From the NCBI RefSeq assembly GCF_011751075.1, contig NZ_JAALLN010000015.1:47828-111827 (forward strand): a DNA stretch of 64,000 bases. Reading direction: 5' to 3'. The notes beneath the pieces are model-generated. The model was not told the DNA's origin and searched no databases. It saw only the letters and a program-made list of their open reading frames with translations. The position numbers were made by a program, and so were the translations under genes. This DNA is from Flavobacterium poyangense. GTDB lineage: Bacteria; Bacteroidota; Bacteroidia; Flavobacteriales; Flavobacteriaceae. Positions 1 through 11,600 of the stretch are shown here, piece after piece (positions within the stretch are counted from its first letter, which is position 1; each line of letters starts with the position of its first letter).

Positions 1-2267
1 CCAAATTCAAAAAAATCATCCTCTTCCTGCATCTCCGTTTTTAGAATTTCACTCCACAACCCGATCATTTGGTCCAGTACAGAAAGTTGCTCTGCTTCTT
101 CAGACAATACTGTATTTTCTGAAGTGCCCGCAATTGGATTGTACGGATTAGCCGTAGAGCGAATCCAACATCTTTTATTATCAAAACAATACGATGGTAA
201 TTCTACTCTGGTAAACTGCTCATTGCCGGAGAATACTCTTGGTTCGATCTCAAAATTCAGTTGGAATAAGGCACTAAGATTTTTATACAACGGTTGCGCA
301 TAGCCCACTAAAAAGTAGTGTAAACGAGTATTGCCCAACTGCTCAAAAACTTTCCCCAGTGCTCCCTGATAACCAACTTCAACTATAGTTAAACCGTCCG
401 GATATCTGTCTGCCAGTTTTTTTGCACGTATTTCTAATTCCTCTTTGCTGATTGGAAGTTCCTGAGTACCGGTGCCCAAAACTTTCAGTGCTTCCTCTAA
501 GGAAATCTCTTTCTTTAACACTTGTAAAATCAATTTTCCTACGCCAATACCAATCATCTCTTTGATATAAACTCCTGATTCTAAAAGAGACAGATAACTG
601 AAATATTGCACAAATAATGATTTTTGGGCATCATTGACCAGTTGCTCTCTATAATCTGCATAAGCGGTTATTTGCTCCAGTATTTCCTGTTTTACCACTA
701 TGGCATCATCAAAAACCACTATGTTTTCCTGAACATATTCGGCACTGTTTGTTATAGTTTCATTGGTATTTTCTGCCAGAACTTCTGCTAAATGAGCTTT
801 ACTTTTTACGGTTACCCAATAGCGATACTGGTACAACGCTCTATAATTGTTGAGTGTAAATGCAATATCGTGCAGACTATCTTCGGTAGCATCTAAATAA
901 CTTCTAAAACTGTCCAGATAATGAATTAAACTTAGCTTGCTCTTTGCGCTAAAACATAAAGTATAGGACACCTGAGCATGCTCTAAAGGTGTTGCATTTG
1001 CTTTATCGCTGGACTCTAAAATCAGGTGCACATTGGTTCCCATTAAGCCAAAAGCACTAACACCGGCTCGTTTTTTAGCTGTTTTTTGCACCTCATCCCA
1101 ACTTACAGGATCGGTAACCACTTTTACCCTGGCTTTTTCAAAATCAATAAAAGGGCTCAGAGGCAGCGCATTGACTGATGGAAATATTGTATTGTATTTA
1201 AAAGAAAGTAAAACCTTTATCACGCCAACAATTCCCGCAGTGCCGTCAGTGTGTCCTATATTTGATTTGACTGCAGAAACATATACTTTTTCGTCCTTGT
1301 CAAGCACGGGGCTAAAAACCTCTGCAATACCCGCGATTTCAATAGGGTCTCCAAGTTTTGTACCGGTTCCGTGCGCCTCTATAAAAGTTATATCATTTGG
1401 TAAAAGACCTGCTTTTTTTAGTGCTGATTTAATTACATCGGCCTGAGCGTCACTGCTTGGCGCCATGATGCTGGAAGATTGTCCGCCATCCTGATTCAAA
1501 GCAAATCCTTTTATTACGCCATAAATCATATCGCCATCAGCTTCTGCCTGTTGCTTTGATTTAAGGAGAATACAACTAACTGCTTCTCCCATCATCGTTC
1601 CCTCTGCATTGGCTGAAAAAGGATTGCAACTCTCGTTCTTAGCTTCTACGCCAAGTACTACTTTATTGTCTTTGAGTCCGGGAATTGCGTCAATGTTTGC
1701 ACCGCATACCAATGCCAGATCCGACTCTCCGAGCTGGATGTCTTTGCAGGCGAGGGTTATGGCGGTTAAGGACGAGGAACAGGTGGTATCTACATTGATC
1801 GCCAAACCTCTTAAATCAAACGATCTTGAGATTCTGCTGGCCATCATGGCAGCGGTGTTACCAGCTATTAAAGTTGGGGAAGACTCTTGCGCCAATAAGA
1901 AGTAATTCGTCAGGGTATTGGCTACATAAACCGAAGTATTAGACCCTTTTAGGTCTTTGGGTCTGTATCCTGCATTTTCAAAAGTTTTGTAAGCTTCATG
2001 CAATAGGAGACGCTGATGAGGGGTCATCTCTTCAGCTTCACCTAAAGCAACATTAAAAAAATTGTAATCGAAAAGCGTAATTTCTTCTAAATAACCTGAT
2101 TTACGAAAATGAGGTTCATCTGAAATAGCTGTATTAAATAGCCTTGTTTTTGAAATCTCTTTAATAGAACATTTTCCATTCCGTAAGTTTTCAGAGAACG
2201 CACTTACAGAATTAGCCTCAGGAAATACCCCTGAAAATCCAACAATCGCAATATCTTTTATTTCCAT
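1..2267 (-). CDS. PKS module, KS with degenerate AT remnant and start of ACP (partial, 3' end outside window)
   Basis: About 755 residues are visible; the C-terminus lies beyond the left edge. Residues 1-430 are a ketosynthase with an intact triad: DTTCSSS (Cys163), EAHGTGT and KSNIGHTDG. Where an acyltransferase should follow there is only a shrunken relic. No GQGSQ motif is present, the GHSxGE nucleophile elbow reads GIGVGK (about residue 571), and only about 55 residues separate it from a relic of the FIEIGPG strand, so the small subdomain with HAFH is missing. The post-AT linker (LPSYCFDNKRCW) is kept, and the visible end is the DDFFEFG start of a carrier domain. The gene begins 13 bp after the preceding NRPS gene in the same operon. 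The KS should accept the chain from the Ser module. Extension would need malonyl supplied in trans, or the KS may only transfer the chain. KS call is firm; AT loss is read directly. Confidence 0.9.
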   Translation of the reverse strand, partial: MEIKDIAIVGFSGVFPEANSVSAFSENLRNGKCSIKEISKTRLFNTAISDEPHFRKSGYLEEITLFDYNFFNVALGEAEEMTPHQRLLLHEAYKTFENAGYRPKDLKGSNTSVYVANTLTNYFLLAQESSPTLIAGNTAAMMASRISRSFDLRGLAINVDTTCSSSLTAITLACKDIQLGESDLALVCGANIDAIPGLKDNKVVLGVEAKNESCNPFSANAEGTMMGEAVSCILLKSKQQAEADGDMIYGVIKGFALNQDGGQSSSIMAPSSDAQADVIKSALKKAGLLPNDITFIEAHGTGTKLGDPIEIAGIAEVFSPVLDKDEKVYVSAVKSNIGHTDGTAGIVGVIKVLLSFKYNTIFPSVNALPLSPFIDFEKARVKVVTDPVSWDEVQKTAKKRAGVSAFGLMGTNVHLILESSDKANATPLEHAQVSYTLCFSAKSKLSLIHYLDSFRSYLDATEDSLHDIAFTLNNYRALYQYRYWVTVKSKAHLAEVLAENTNETITNSAEYVQENIVVFDDAIVVKQEILEQITAYADYREQLVNDAQKSLFVQYFSYLSLLESGVYIKEMIGIGVGKLILQVLKKEISLEEALKVLGTGTQELPISKEELEIRAKKLADRYPDGLTIVEVGYQGALGKVFEQLGNTRLHYFLVGYAQPLYKNLSALFQLNFEIEPRVFSGNEQFTRVELPSYCFDNKRCWIRSTANPYNPIAGTSENTVLSEEAEQLSVLDQMIGLWSEILKTEMQEEDDFFEF

Positions 2268-2280
2268 TTTTTATACGTAT

Positions 2281-5200
2281 TTAGAAATCAATTTCAACAA
2301 TATTCGTTTGGTCCTCTACTACCGAATTTGTTGCGCATTTATTTATATTTTGAGCTTGTAACCGAATAGTAGTCATTGAAAACAGATGGGTAACATCGAT
2401 ATCCTCTGACAGGTCTTTTTTGATTAATTCATAAAGTTTGATGATTTTGAGGCTGTGTCCGCCCAACTCAAAAAAGTCGTCCTCTACCCCAACTTCTTCT
2501 ACTCCTAATACTTCTTTCCACAGCTCGATTAGTTTTTCCTCAGTCTCATTTTTAGGAGCGACATAATTGCGTCGGATGAGGTCTTTTTCTCTTACATCGG
2601 GCAATGCATTTCTATCGGCTTTACCGCTAGAGGTCATAGGTATTGATTCGATTTTGACATAAAAACCGGGTTGCATATAGTCGGAGAGTCTTGTTCGCAA
2701 ATACTTGAGCAAATCAACTTTATCTATCTCAAATCCAATTTCAGGCAAGTAATACGCCACGAGTACATTTTCTTCATCTACCTTTTTAGCCGCTACTACG
2801 ACTTGTTTGATTCCGTCGTACTCCAAAATTGCTTTTTCAACCTCACCCAGTTCTATTCTGTTTCCTCTAATTTTGACCTGGTTGTCCATTCGTCCCAGGT
2901 ACTGTATCGTTCCATCGGATTTCCAGTAGGCAATGTCACCGGTTCTGTAAATTCTGTTTCCTGCTTTAAAAGGATCAGTTATAAAACGTTCCTTAGTTTG
3001 TTCGGGCAGATTCAGGTAGCCTTTAGCGACCTGTACTCCGGAGATCAACAATTCTCCGGGTATGCCTGGCGGCAATAGATTCATCTTATTGTCGACGATG
3101 TAAATACTGGTGTTCCATACCGGACGGCCAATACTTACTCCATTGCTAACTTCTAAATCGGTAACATCTATTGCGGTCACATCTATCGAAGCTTCTGTTG
3201 GTCCGTACAAATTATGGATTCTTGCTCGTGGCATTTTCTCGCGAACCTGTTCCACCATCCATGACGGTAATTCCTCTCCGCTACAGATCAGCTGTTTTAG
3301 CCCGGGAACCTCATTTTTATTGATCTGCTCCAGAAAAGCTCCTAACATAGACGGAACAAAATGAATAACCGAAATTTCTTCGGTTTCTATGGTCTGTTTC
3401 AAATACGCGGGGTCCTTGTGTCCTTCCGGAGCACAAACTACCAAGGTTCCTCCGCTCATAAACGGCAACAAAAACTCCCAGACTGATACATCAAACGTAT
3501 AAGGAGTCTTCTGGAAATAAATTCCTTTGCTGTCATTTCCTAAATAAGAACGCATCCACAACAAGCGGTTGTATAATCCTGCATGGCTGTTTACTACTCC
3601 CTTTGGTACTCCCGTCGAACCTGAAGTGTAAATACAATAGGCCGAAGATTCCGAATTTATACTATGGGTATAGTCGTCCGGATACTGGGAGAGGTTTTCA
3701 AAAAACAAACTTATCTCTGCTTCCCGAATTACTTTTTTTATACCGGAACTGCTTACAATTTGTGACACCCTTACTTCAGGATAGTCTACTCCCAAGGGGA
3801 TATAACAACCTCCTGCTTTTAATACCCCAACTATAGCCACTACCATACCGGAGCTTCTGTCTAATTGCAAGCCCACAAAATCACCGGAACTAACACCCTG
3901 TTCTTTCAAATAATGGCAAAACTTGTTTACTAAAATGCCAAACTCTTTATAACTGTATCGCTCCTCATGGTACACTAATGCTATACCACTACTGTTTGCA
4001 ACAATTTGCTCTTCTATCAGATCCAGTACGTTTGCTGCGGTATCCAAGGATACTTCGGTCCTGTTAAAGCGAGTGATCTCCTCGAACTGAGCCGCATTAT
4101 CCGCCACGGGAACATCAGACAAATCCAGATCAGGATGCTCTAAAACCGTATTCAATACAAACTGAAAGCTACGGATCAATTGTTCTATGGTCTGGCGCTG
4201 ATAGATATCGGTATTGTATTCAAATTGTATGGCTATGGTATTCCCTTCTTCAAAATGGTTGATTTCAAAATCAAACTTAGCATGGCATTTTCCAAGATCA
4301 ATTATCTCACCTGATGGTTGGCTTACATCAACAGCAACATCACCACCATTCTGAAGCGCTACCATTACATCAAAAATTGGATTCCTTGAAAAATCTTTCT
4401 CTACTTTAATCGTATCCAACAAGGCGTCAAAAGGATAGTTCTGATGATTAATAGCTTCCAGTGTATTTGTCACAACCGTTTTGTAAAAGTCTGCAAAAGT
4501 GCTTCCCGTCTTTACGGTATTCTTTAAAACAATCGTATTGACATAAAATCCGATTTGATTTTCCAGATCAAGATGAAATCTACCCGCATAAGGCGTTCCA
4601 ATTATACACTCATTATTTCCGGTAAATTTGAAAAAAACAAGATTCCAGATGGCCAAAAGGCTATTAAACAAACTTCCGGCATACTGATTGCTGAAATCTT
4701 TTAATTTTTTACATTCCTCATCCTCCAAATAGTACTTTAATTTATTGCCCGAAAAAGTTTTCTCTACGGGTCTCTTAGCGGCAACGGGCAATTGAAAAGC
4801 AGCAGTAGGATTTTCTAATACGCCTGACCAATACGCTTTTGATTCTTCTCCTTTTTCTGAACGCAATAAATCCTGCTGCCAACTTGCGTAGTCTTTATAT
4901 TGCAGCGTCAAAGGCGCTATTTTAGTACCGGAATTATTCTTAAGCACCTCGTAATGATTCATGACATCTCCCCCCACTACATCTACTGACCAACCGTCGC
5001 TTATAATATGGTGCATATTGTAATAAAACAGGGTTTCAGAAGGGCTGAGTATAAAAAATGTAGCTCTCAACAGCGGCCCTTTTTCTAAATCAAACTTTTT
5101 ATTGGCATCGTCAGCTATAGCCTTAGCAGCCAATGAGCCGGCATCGGGAAATTGAGAATAGTCCACTACCTCTGCCTCAAAAGAAAATTCAGAAGCCGGA

Positions 5201-5628
5201 ATAATCCATTGTCTTATCTGACCGCTTTGATTAGACTTAAAAACTGTTCTTAGAATCTCATGTCTTTCTATAACCGCATTGATAGCCTTTTTTAGCAATG
5301 GTATTTCGTAACTGCTGTCTAACACCATCTGAAAAGGCATGTTGTAGGCCAGTGAAGCTTCTTCAAACTGACTTAAAACCCATAATCGCATTTGAGACGA
5401 TGACAGGGCATAACTTTCTGCCTGCTCAACAGTGGGTATATGCTGAAAAACATCTTGTTTTTGTGCTTTCTTAAGGTATTCAACCAACAGTGGTTTATTG
5501 GTCTTTAACAAATTAATGATACTGTCCGGAATTTCATCCTGTTCAAAACTGATTTCTAAATCTTCATCATCTAAGGACAGAAAAACATGATGCTCTTCCA
5601 GTATGTTTAATATTTTTATTATATCCAT
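2281..5628 (-). CDS. NRPS module C-A-PCP, predicted Ser-activating, with TubC-like N-terminal docking domain
   Basis: 1115 aa. Residues 1-55 resemble the TubC N-terminal docking domain. A condensation domain follows (about 70-500) with an intact HHIISDGWS near residue 204. The adenylation domain (about 530-1020) has A3 YCIYTSGSTGVPKG, A4 FDVSVWE, A5 NLYGPTEAS and the A10 lysine in SSGKADRNAL. A PCP ends it, with phosphopantetheine Ser in FFELGGHSL near residue 1055. The specificity residues read D-V-W-H-I-S-L-I-D-K, which matches the Ser code. It sits between two PKS proteins, so it should add Ser to a chain just extended by malonate. Its ATG overlaps the stop of the upstream gene by one base (TGATG), implying translational coupling. 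The C-terminus is a short acidic tail ending EIDF. No epimerase or methyltransferase is present. Confidence 0.95.
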   Translation of the reverse strand: MDIIKILNILEEHHVFLSLDDEDLEISFEQDEIPDSIINLLKTNKPLLVEYLKKAQKQDVFQHIPTVEQAESYALSSSQMRLWVLSQFEEASLAYNMPFQMVLDSSYEIPLLKKAINAVIERHEILRTVFKSNQSGQIRQWIIPASEFSFEAEVVDYSQFPDAGSLAAKAIADDANKKFDLEKGPLLRATFFILSPSETLFYYNMHHIISDGWSVDVVGGDVMNHYEVLKNNSGTKIAPLTLQYKDYASWQQDLLRSEKGEESKAYWSGVLENPTAAFQLPVAAKRPVEKTFSGNKLKYYLEDEECKKLKDFSNQYAGSLFNSLLAIWNLVFFKFTGNNECIIGTPYAGRFHLDLENQIGFYVNTIVLKNTVKTGSTFADFYKTVVTNTLEAINHQNYPFDALLDTIKVEKDFSRNPIFDVMVALQNGGDVAVDVSQPSGEIIDLGKCHAKFDFEINHFEEGNTIAIQFEYNTDIYQRQTIEQLIRSFQFVLNTVLEHPDLDLSDVPVADNAAQFEEITRFNRTEVSLDTAANVLDLIEEQIVANSSGIALVYHEERYSYKEFGILVNKFCHYLKEQGVSSGDFVGLQLDRSSGMVVAIVGVLKAGGCYIPLGVDYPEVRVSQIVSSSGIKKVIREAEISLFFENLSQYPDDYTHSINSESSAYCIYTSGSTGVPKGVVNSHAGLYNRLLWMRSYLGNDSKGIYFQKTPYTFDVSVWEFLLPFMSGGTLVVCAPEGHKDPAYLKQTIETEEISVIHFVPSMLGAFLEQINKNEVPGLKQLICSGEELPSWMVEQVREKMPRARIHNLYGPTEASIDVTAIDVTDLEVSNGVSIGRPVWNTSIYIVDNKMNLLPPGIPGELLISGVQVAKGYLNLPEQTKERFITDPFKAGNRIYRTGDIAYWKSDGTIQYLGRMDNQVKIRGNRIELGEVEKAILEYDGIKQVVVAAKKVDEENVLVAYYLPEIGFEIDKVDLLKYLRTRLSDYMQPGFYVKIESIPMTSSGKADRNALPDVREKDLIRRNYVAPKNETEEKLIELWKEVLGVEEVGVEDDFFELGGHSLKIIKLYELIKKDLSEDIDVTHLFSMTTIRLQAQNINKCATNSVVEDQTNIVEIDF

Positions 5629-8600
5629 CAGATTTTTATTTTTTTGACTTGAGATTGATTACTCATCCTATTTTTAAGTTTGTTGACCACTTCAATCTTC
5701 GGACTTATTACTTCGATTGTAAGGGATTCATACAGTTCCGGCAAGGTTAATTCGAAATCAAACTCCTTTTTGATCGCATTTACAATTGACATGGCCTTAA
5801 GTGAATCACCTCCCAACTCCAAAAAGTTGTCTTTGATGCCTATTGGTTTATTTCCAAAGAATGTCTTCCAAATGGTTACCAATCGCTCCTGAATTTTATT
5901 TTCGGGTTCGGCATAATCGCTGCTTAATCTAAGGCGAAAAGCATCATCCGAGGAGTATTCTTCCTCCTGATCGGACGAAGCCGCAAAAAGATCGTTTTGC
6001 TCTTGAAAAACAGCGCTGAAATCGCCTTTTACAATACCTTCAAAACTGCCCGATACACTCCCTAATAATTCTAAAACATTAATTCTTGCCGGAAAGCTCG
6101 CTTCATCAAACACATAACCCGGAACCGGAATCTTAGACCATTCGGTATTGTATAAATTTTCGAATTTTACCGTATGACCTGAATTCCATAAAACACCTAA
6201 AGCATTGAGCCAATGCGCATAGTCATGTACCGCTTCTCTTTTACTTCTGAGCACTGAAACTGACACAACTTCTTTTTCTGAAATCGCATTCAGAAAATTG
6301 GAGAGTGTTTTCCCCGGTCCAATTTCTATGAAAGTAGCATCCGGTACTGTTTGCAGCACATGCTTTAGACCTTTCTCAAACAAAACCGTGTTTCTGAGGT
6401 GCTGCACCCAATACTCCGGTGTAACGGCCTCCTTTGCATTCCAGCTCTCTCCTGTGAAATTTGAAACAAGTGAAATCTTAGGGGCTGAAAAGCTTATTTT
6501 TAGTAATTCCTTTCTAAAATCCTCCAAAATTTCATCCATCATAAAGGAATGGAAGGCATGGGATGTTTTCAGAATAGCAAAACCGATCGCATTGTTTTCT
6601 AATTGCAACACGATAGCAGCCTTATCGGTCAGATCGCAGGCAATAACACAAGATTTAGCACTATTTACAGCCGCTATCGAATAGTTACCCGAAACTACAT
6701 TCTGTATCTTTTCAGGGCTTTCTAAAACAGCAATCATCACACCCGGTTTTGCACTGCTCATTAATTGGGCTCTTTTGTATACAATTTTTAAAGCATCTTC
6801 AAAAGACAATACCTCAGCAATACAGGCCGCAACATACTCGCCAAGGCTATGACCTATCATACTGTCCGGCACAATACCAAAACTCAGAATCGTTCGTGCC
6901 AGTGCATATTCTACAAGAAACAAAACCGGTTGGGTATACAAGGTATTGTTTACGAGTTCCTGATCAACATCAGCAGCTTCTGTGTAACCCAAAATGGCTT
7001 TAAAATTGATTTTAGAAACCGCTTCCAAAATTTCAAACCCCTCATCCATTATGTCTCGAAACACTGTAAGATTCTGGTAGAGTTCCTTAGCCATTTCAAA
7101 ATATTGAGATCCTTGACCCGGGAATAAAAAGACTACCTTTTTAGACTTTGCATGTGGTGCATTTTTTATATGCAATTGCGATTTAGCTGCCGCATTATTT
7201 TTATTGTCAACTACTATATAATCTCTGTAAGCAAATGTTTTAGAAGATTTACTGTTGACCGAGTAACTGATTTGTTCTATTGCATTTGCATCTGAAACAG
7301 CAATAAAATCAAGCAAAGCTTCTTTATACAATTGTAAAGATTGCGCTGTTTTAGCCGATAAGAAAAAAACGTTAATTGGATTGTTGTTGCCTTCCACATT
7401 ATTTACATGCTCTTCCAATATTGCATGGCAATTGGTTCCGCCAATACCAAAACTGCTCACCCCTGCTCTGAAAACAGTTGCTTTTTGCTCCCAATTCAAC
7501 AGTTTTGTATTTACATAAAAAGGCCCTTCATGGAAGTTTATATCAGCATTTGGTGTATCAAAATTTATTGATGGTGGTATTTGTTTTTTATTCAGAATCA
7601 AACAGGTTTTAATAAAACCGGCAATTCCCGCAGCAGCATCTAAATGCCCCATATTGGACTTAACACTACCTATAGCGCATTTTCCTTCTTTATCAAATTG
7701 AAAAGCTTCATTCAAAGCCTCCAACTCAATAGGATCACCAATTTTTGTGGCCGTTCCGTGAGCTTCTATATAATTGATTTCATTGGCTTCTAATCCTGCA
7801 ATCCGAAGGGCCGTTTTGATGCATTCTGCTTGCCCGCTTACACTTGGAGCAACATAGCCGACTTTTCTGTTTCCGTCATTATTTACAAATGTCGATTTTA
7901 CAACGGCATAGATATAATCTTTGTCGCGCACGGCATCTTCGTATCGTTTTAAAACAACTGCTCCGGCTCCTTCTCCCCATATTGTACCGCTCGATTTGTC
8001 GTCAAAAGCCCTGCAATGTCCGTCTTTTGAGGCAATCATTCCTTCTTCATACAAATAGCCTTTGGTCGTTGTAGACCTCACGCTCACTCCTCCGGCAACC
8101 GCCATTTCACACTCTTTCAGTAGCAGTGCTCTACATGCTAAATGAACGGTAGAAAGAGAACTGGAACAAGCTGTATCGAGGTAGAAACCAGGCCCTTTCA
8201 ATCCTAATTTATAAGAGATTAAGGTGCTGATAAACTCTTTATTGGCATATTTTTCCGTTAGAAATTTTGATGCTTTCCCTCCGGGATACATCATTTCAAA
8301 TATTCTCCAGTTTAAGTTATCCGAAGCTGCCAGATACAGACCTGTTATCTGATTATCGGTCTTGGTATAACCCGCATCATCCAACGCGCGGTAAACCTGC
8401 TGGTGCATGATTCTCACTTGAGGATCCATGTATTTTGCTTCTTCTTCCGTGTATCCGAAAAAATTATAATCAAATTTATCTTCACCGGTAACACGTGAAA
8501 CGGAAGGAACGTAATTTGAATTACCAGAAAGCGTTTTATCATGCTCTTCTTCGTCCAAAAACTCTACTAATTCTTTGCCGTTTATTAAATTATTCCAAAA

Positions 8601-8678
8601 TTCATTGATGTTGGTAGATTTTGGAAACATTCCTGATATTCCAATTACAGCTATATCTTTTTTTCTATTATCCGTCAT
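5628..8678 (-). CDS. PKS module KS-AT-ACP, malonyl type, no reductive domains
   Basis: 1016 aa. The ketosynthase (about 8-430) has DTACSSS (Cys171), EAHGTAT and KSNMGHLDA. The acyltransferase (about 510-810) has GQGSQ, GHSLGE (Ser611) and HAFH, the pattern of malonyl-CoA-specific ATs. A linker leads to an ACP with LGGDSL near residue 959. There is no KR, DH or ER, so the beta-keto group should survive unless something acts in trans. It lies between the Thr module upstream and the Ser module downstream in transcription order, so it should extend a threonyl chain by two carbons. The start is 11 bp after the stop of the previous gene. The C-terminus is a basic tail (KKIKI) that may dock to the next protein's TubC-like domain; that pairing is inference. 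Confidence 0.95.
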   Translation of the reverse strand: MTDNRKKDIAVIGISGMFPKSTNINEFWNNLINGKELVEFLDEEEHDKTLSGNSNYVPSVSRVTGEDKFDYNFFGYTEEEAKYMDPQVRIMHQQVYRALDDAGYTKTDNQITGLYLAASDNLNWRIFEMMYPGGKASKFLTEKYANKEFISTLISYKLGLKGPGFYLDTACSSSLSTVHLACRALLLKECEMAVAGGVSVRSTTTKGYLYEEGMIASKDGHCRAFDDKSSGTIWGEGAGAVVLKRYEDAVRDKDYIYAVVKSTFVNNDGNRKVGYVAPSVSGQAECIKTALRIAGLEANEINYIEAHGTATKIGDPIELEALNEAFQFDKEGKCAIGSVKSNMGHLDAAAGIAGFIKTCLILNKKQIPPSINFDTPNADINFHEGPFYVNTKLLNWEQKATVFRAGVSSFGIGGTNCHAILEEHVNNVEGNNNPINVFFLSAKTAQSLQLYKEALLDFIAVSDANAIEQISYSVNSKSSKTFAYRDYIVVDNKNNAAAKSQLHIKNAPHAKSKKVVFLFPGQGSQYFEMAKELYQNLTVFRDIMDEGFEILEAVSKINFKAILGYTEAADVDQELVNNTLYTQPVLFLVEYALARTILSFGIVPDSMIGHSLGEYVAACIAEVLSFEDALKIVYKRAQLMSSAKPGVMIAVLESPEKIQNVVSGNYSIAAVNSAKSCVIACDLTDKAAIVLQLENNAIGFAILKTSHAFHSFMMDEILEDFRKELLKISFSAPKISLVSNFTGESWNAKEAVTPEYWVQHLRNTVLFEKGLKHVLQTVPDATFIEIGPGKTLSNFLNAISEKEVVSVSVLRSKREAVHDYAHWLNALGVLWNSGHTVKFENLYNTEWSKIPVPGYVFDEASFPARINVLELLGSVSGSFEGIVKGDFSAVFQEQNDLFAASSDQEEEYSSDDAFRLRLSSDYAEPENKIQERLVTIWKTFFGNKPIGIKDNFLELGGDSLKAMSIVNAIKKEFDFELTLPELYESLTIEVISPKIEVVNKLKNRMSNQSQVKKIKI

Positions 8679-8689
8679 TCTTTGTATTA

Positions 8690-11600
8690 TTAAAATAAAT
8701 CAACCATTGAATCCATATCTTCGGATACATTCGCATGAAAGGCATCTGATGTGTCCTCTTTTTTATCAAGCATATTTTCTACTAACATTTTCACGTTCGG
8801 AAACTGAAACAAATCCAATAGTTTTAATTCGATATCTAAATCTTTCTTGATTATTTTTGTCACTTTGACAATGGAAAGCGAGTTCAATCCGATTTCGAAA
8901 AAATTATCCGTTACTCCGACTTTACCTTCGTTTTCAGGCGTCATTCCGTTAATAATGGCTAAAATTTTCTCTTCAAGTTCGTTCTCCGGAGCTACATACG
9001 TTTTTAGAGCAACATCACTTCCGGTAACATCCGGCAATGCTTTTCTGTTTACTTTACCATTGGAAGTCAGCGGCAATTCTTTCAAAAAAACAAAGTAACT
9101 CGGGATCATATAATCGGGTATCTTACTCAATAAAAAATTGCGGAGCTCTGACTTGTCAATATCCAAGGCCGATACCAGATAAGCCACTAACAGTTTCTCT
9201 CCGTTACGCTCTTTTACATCAACAACTACTTGTTTTACATCTTCTGAATAATCTAAAATAGAATACTCTATATCCCCCAGTTCTATCCTAAAACCACGAA
9301 TCTTTACCTGTTGGTCTTTCCTGCCTAAATACGCAATGTTACCGTCTGCCAGCCAACAAGCCAAATCTCCCGAATCGTACAATCGTTCTCCTGCTGTAAA
9401 TGGATTTGGTATAAACTTTTTATCGGTTAGTTCCGGAAGGTTTAAATACCCCCTTGCCAAACCGGATCCGGCTACATATAATTCGCCTGTAACACCAATT
9501 GGAACCATATTCTTATGAGCGTCTAAGATGTAGCAGTTCAAAGTTGGTATTGGCTTACCAATATTAGATTGCTCAGAGCGCATCTCTTTCTCGCCTATTT
9601 CTTTGAATGTTACATGCACAGTAGTTTCTGTTATGCCGTACATGTTAATTAATTTTGTATCCGGATATTTTTTATGCCAGTCCAACAACAAGGATGGTGT
9701 TAAAGCTTCACCGCCAAATATGACATATCTGAGTGTATCGCATTTCTTTTCGGCTACCGACTCATTATTGATTAAATTATAAAAAGAGGAAGGTGTCTGA
9801 TTTAATATTGTTACCGATTGCTCTTGCAACAATTCTAAAAATGCCGGTGTGTCTTTGGCAATCAATTTAGGTACTACAACTAACTTTCCTCCAAACAGCA
9901 ATGCGCCATATATTTCCCAAACAGAAAAATCAAAGGCATAGGAATGAAACATTGTCCAGACATCATTTTCACTAAAATCAAACAACGATTGATCGGTAAA
10001 AAATAAACGAACCACATTTTTATGTTCCAGTAATGTCCCTTTAGGATTTCCTGTTGTTCCTGAAGTATAAATAACATAGATTAAATCATCGGGAGAATTT
10101 ACCGGTACAGGATTTAAACCGGAATACTGATTCCTGTTTTCATAAAACAATTCCAATTCGGTAGCATCAATAACCAGTTTACTATCGCTGTCCTTTTCAA
10201 TGTATTCAATTCTATCTTGTGGATTAGCAGGATCAATAGGCACATAAGCACCTCCCGATTTTAAAATTCCTAAAATCGAAATGATCATTTTCTCGCTGCG
10301 TTCCAGTTTGATTCCAACTAAATCATCCGGTTGTATCGCGTAATTTTCTTTTAAATAATGCGCCAATTGATTGGCTTGTTCATTAAGTTCCGCATATGTT
10401 AATTGAACCTCTTCAAAAACAACCGCCAAATTATCCGGTGTTTTCGCTGCCTGCTCTTCAAATAAAGCAACAATGGTCTTCTCTTTTGGATATCCCACAT
10501 TTGTATCGTTAAAATCAAACAATAATTGTTGTTTTTCTGCAGCGGTCAAATAATCTATTTCCTCAATAAATACTTCTGGCTGTGCTAAAGATTGAGTAGA
10601 AAAAACATCAAAATGATAAAATATTCGTTCAATTAACGCCGCGTCATAAATAGCTGTATTGTACTCGATATTTAACTCCAGTTGCTTATTTGATTCCGAA
10701 AAATTAAAACTGATATCAAATTGAGAAGTCTTTTTGCGGAGATCCAATTTTTCAAAAGTAAGATTGTCGGCTTCCTCTTTTTTACTTCCCAAATTAAGTG
10801 CCGATTGATTTTGATACACCACCATCACATCAAATAAAACAGAACGTTTTATATCTCTTTTCAGGTTCAGTTTTCCCACCAATTCATCAAACGAATACAT
10901 TTGATGCTCATTTGCTGCCATCAAATTGTTTTTCTCTGTTTGCAGAAGATCAGCAAAGGTGTTTTTCTCCTCAAACTGGGTTCTTATTGCTAAGGTATTT
11001 ACATAAAGACCAATCTGATTTTCTAAATCGGGATGTTCTCTTCCTGCAATTGGAGTCCCCACTATAATATCGTCCTGACCGGAATAACGGTATAATAACG
11101 CTTTGATCAGAGTCATTAAAGTGGTGAAAAAAGTCACTCCGTTTTCCTCAGAAAACAACTTCAATTTATCCGTAAGTACTTCCGAAAAGGTATAAGACAG
11201 CTCATCACCATCAAAAGTCTGAATTGGCGGTCTTTGTCTGGAACTTGGTAAAGTAAGAGCGGTTAAATCACCCGCAAATTTATCTACCCAATATTTTTCC
11301 GATTCTTTATATTTTTGACTTTGCTTCTCTGCTTCCAGCCATAATGCATAATCTTTATACTGAAAGGCAAGTGCCGGAACAACATGCTCTTTTCCTGCCA
11401 ATAAACTATTGTAGCGCTCGACAATCTCAGAAACTATTAATTCCATAGACCATCCGTCACTTATAATATGGTGCATGCTCAGCAGAAAAACAAACTGCTT
11501 TTGAGCTATTTTAAGCAATGATACCCGAATAAGAGGCCCGTTTTCTAAATCAAAAGCTTCACTGTTTTTAAAATCAAGATACTGTTCAACTCCCTGATTC

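Noticed and set aside
8690..9000. Inactive carrier domain in the Thr module because GGxS reads GLNS
   Set aside because: The modified Ser and the following Leu are intact; the changed Gly is not required for phosphopantetheinylation as far as known.
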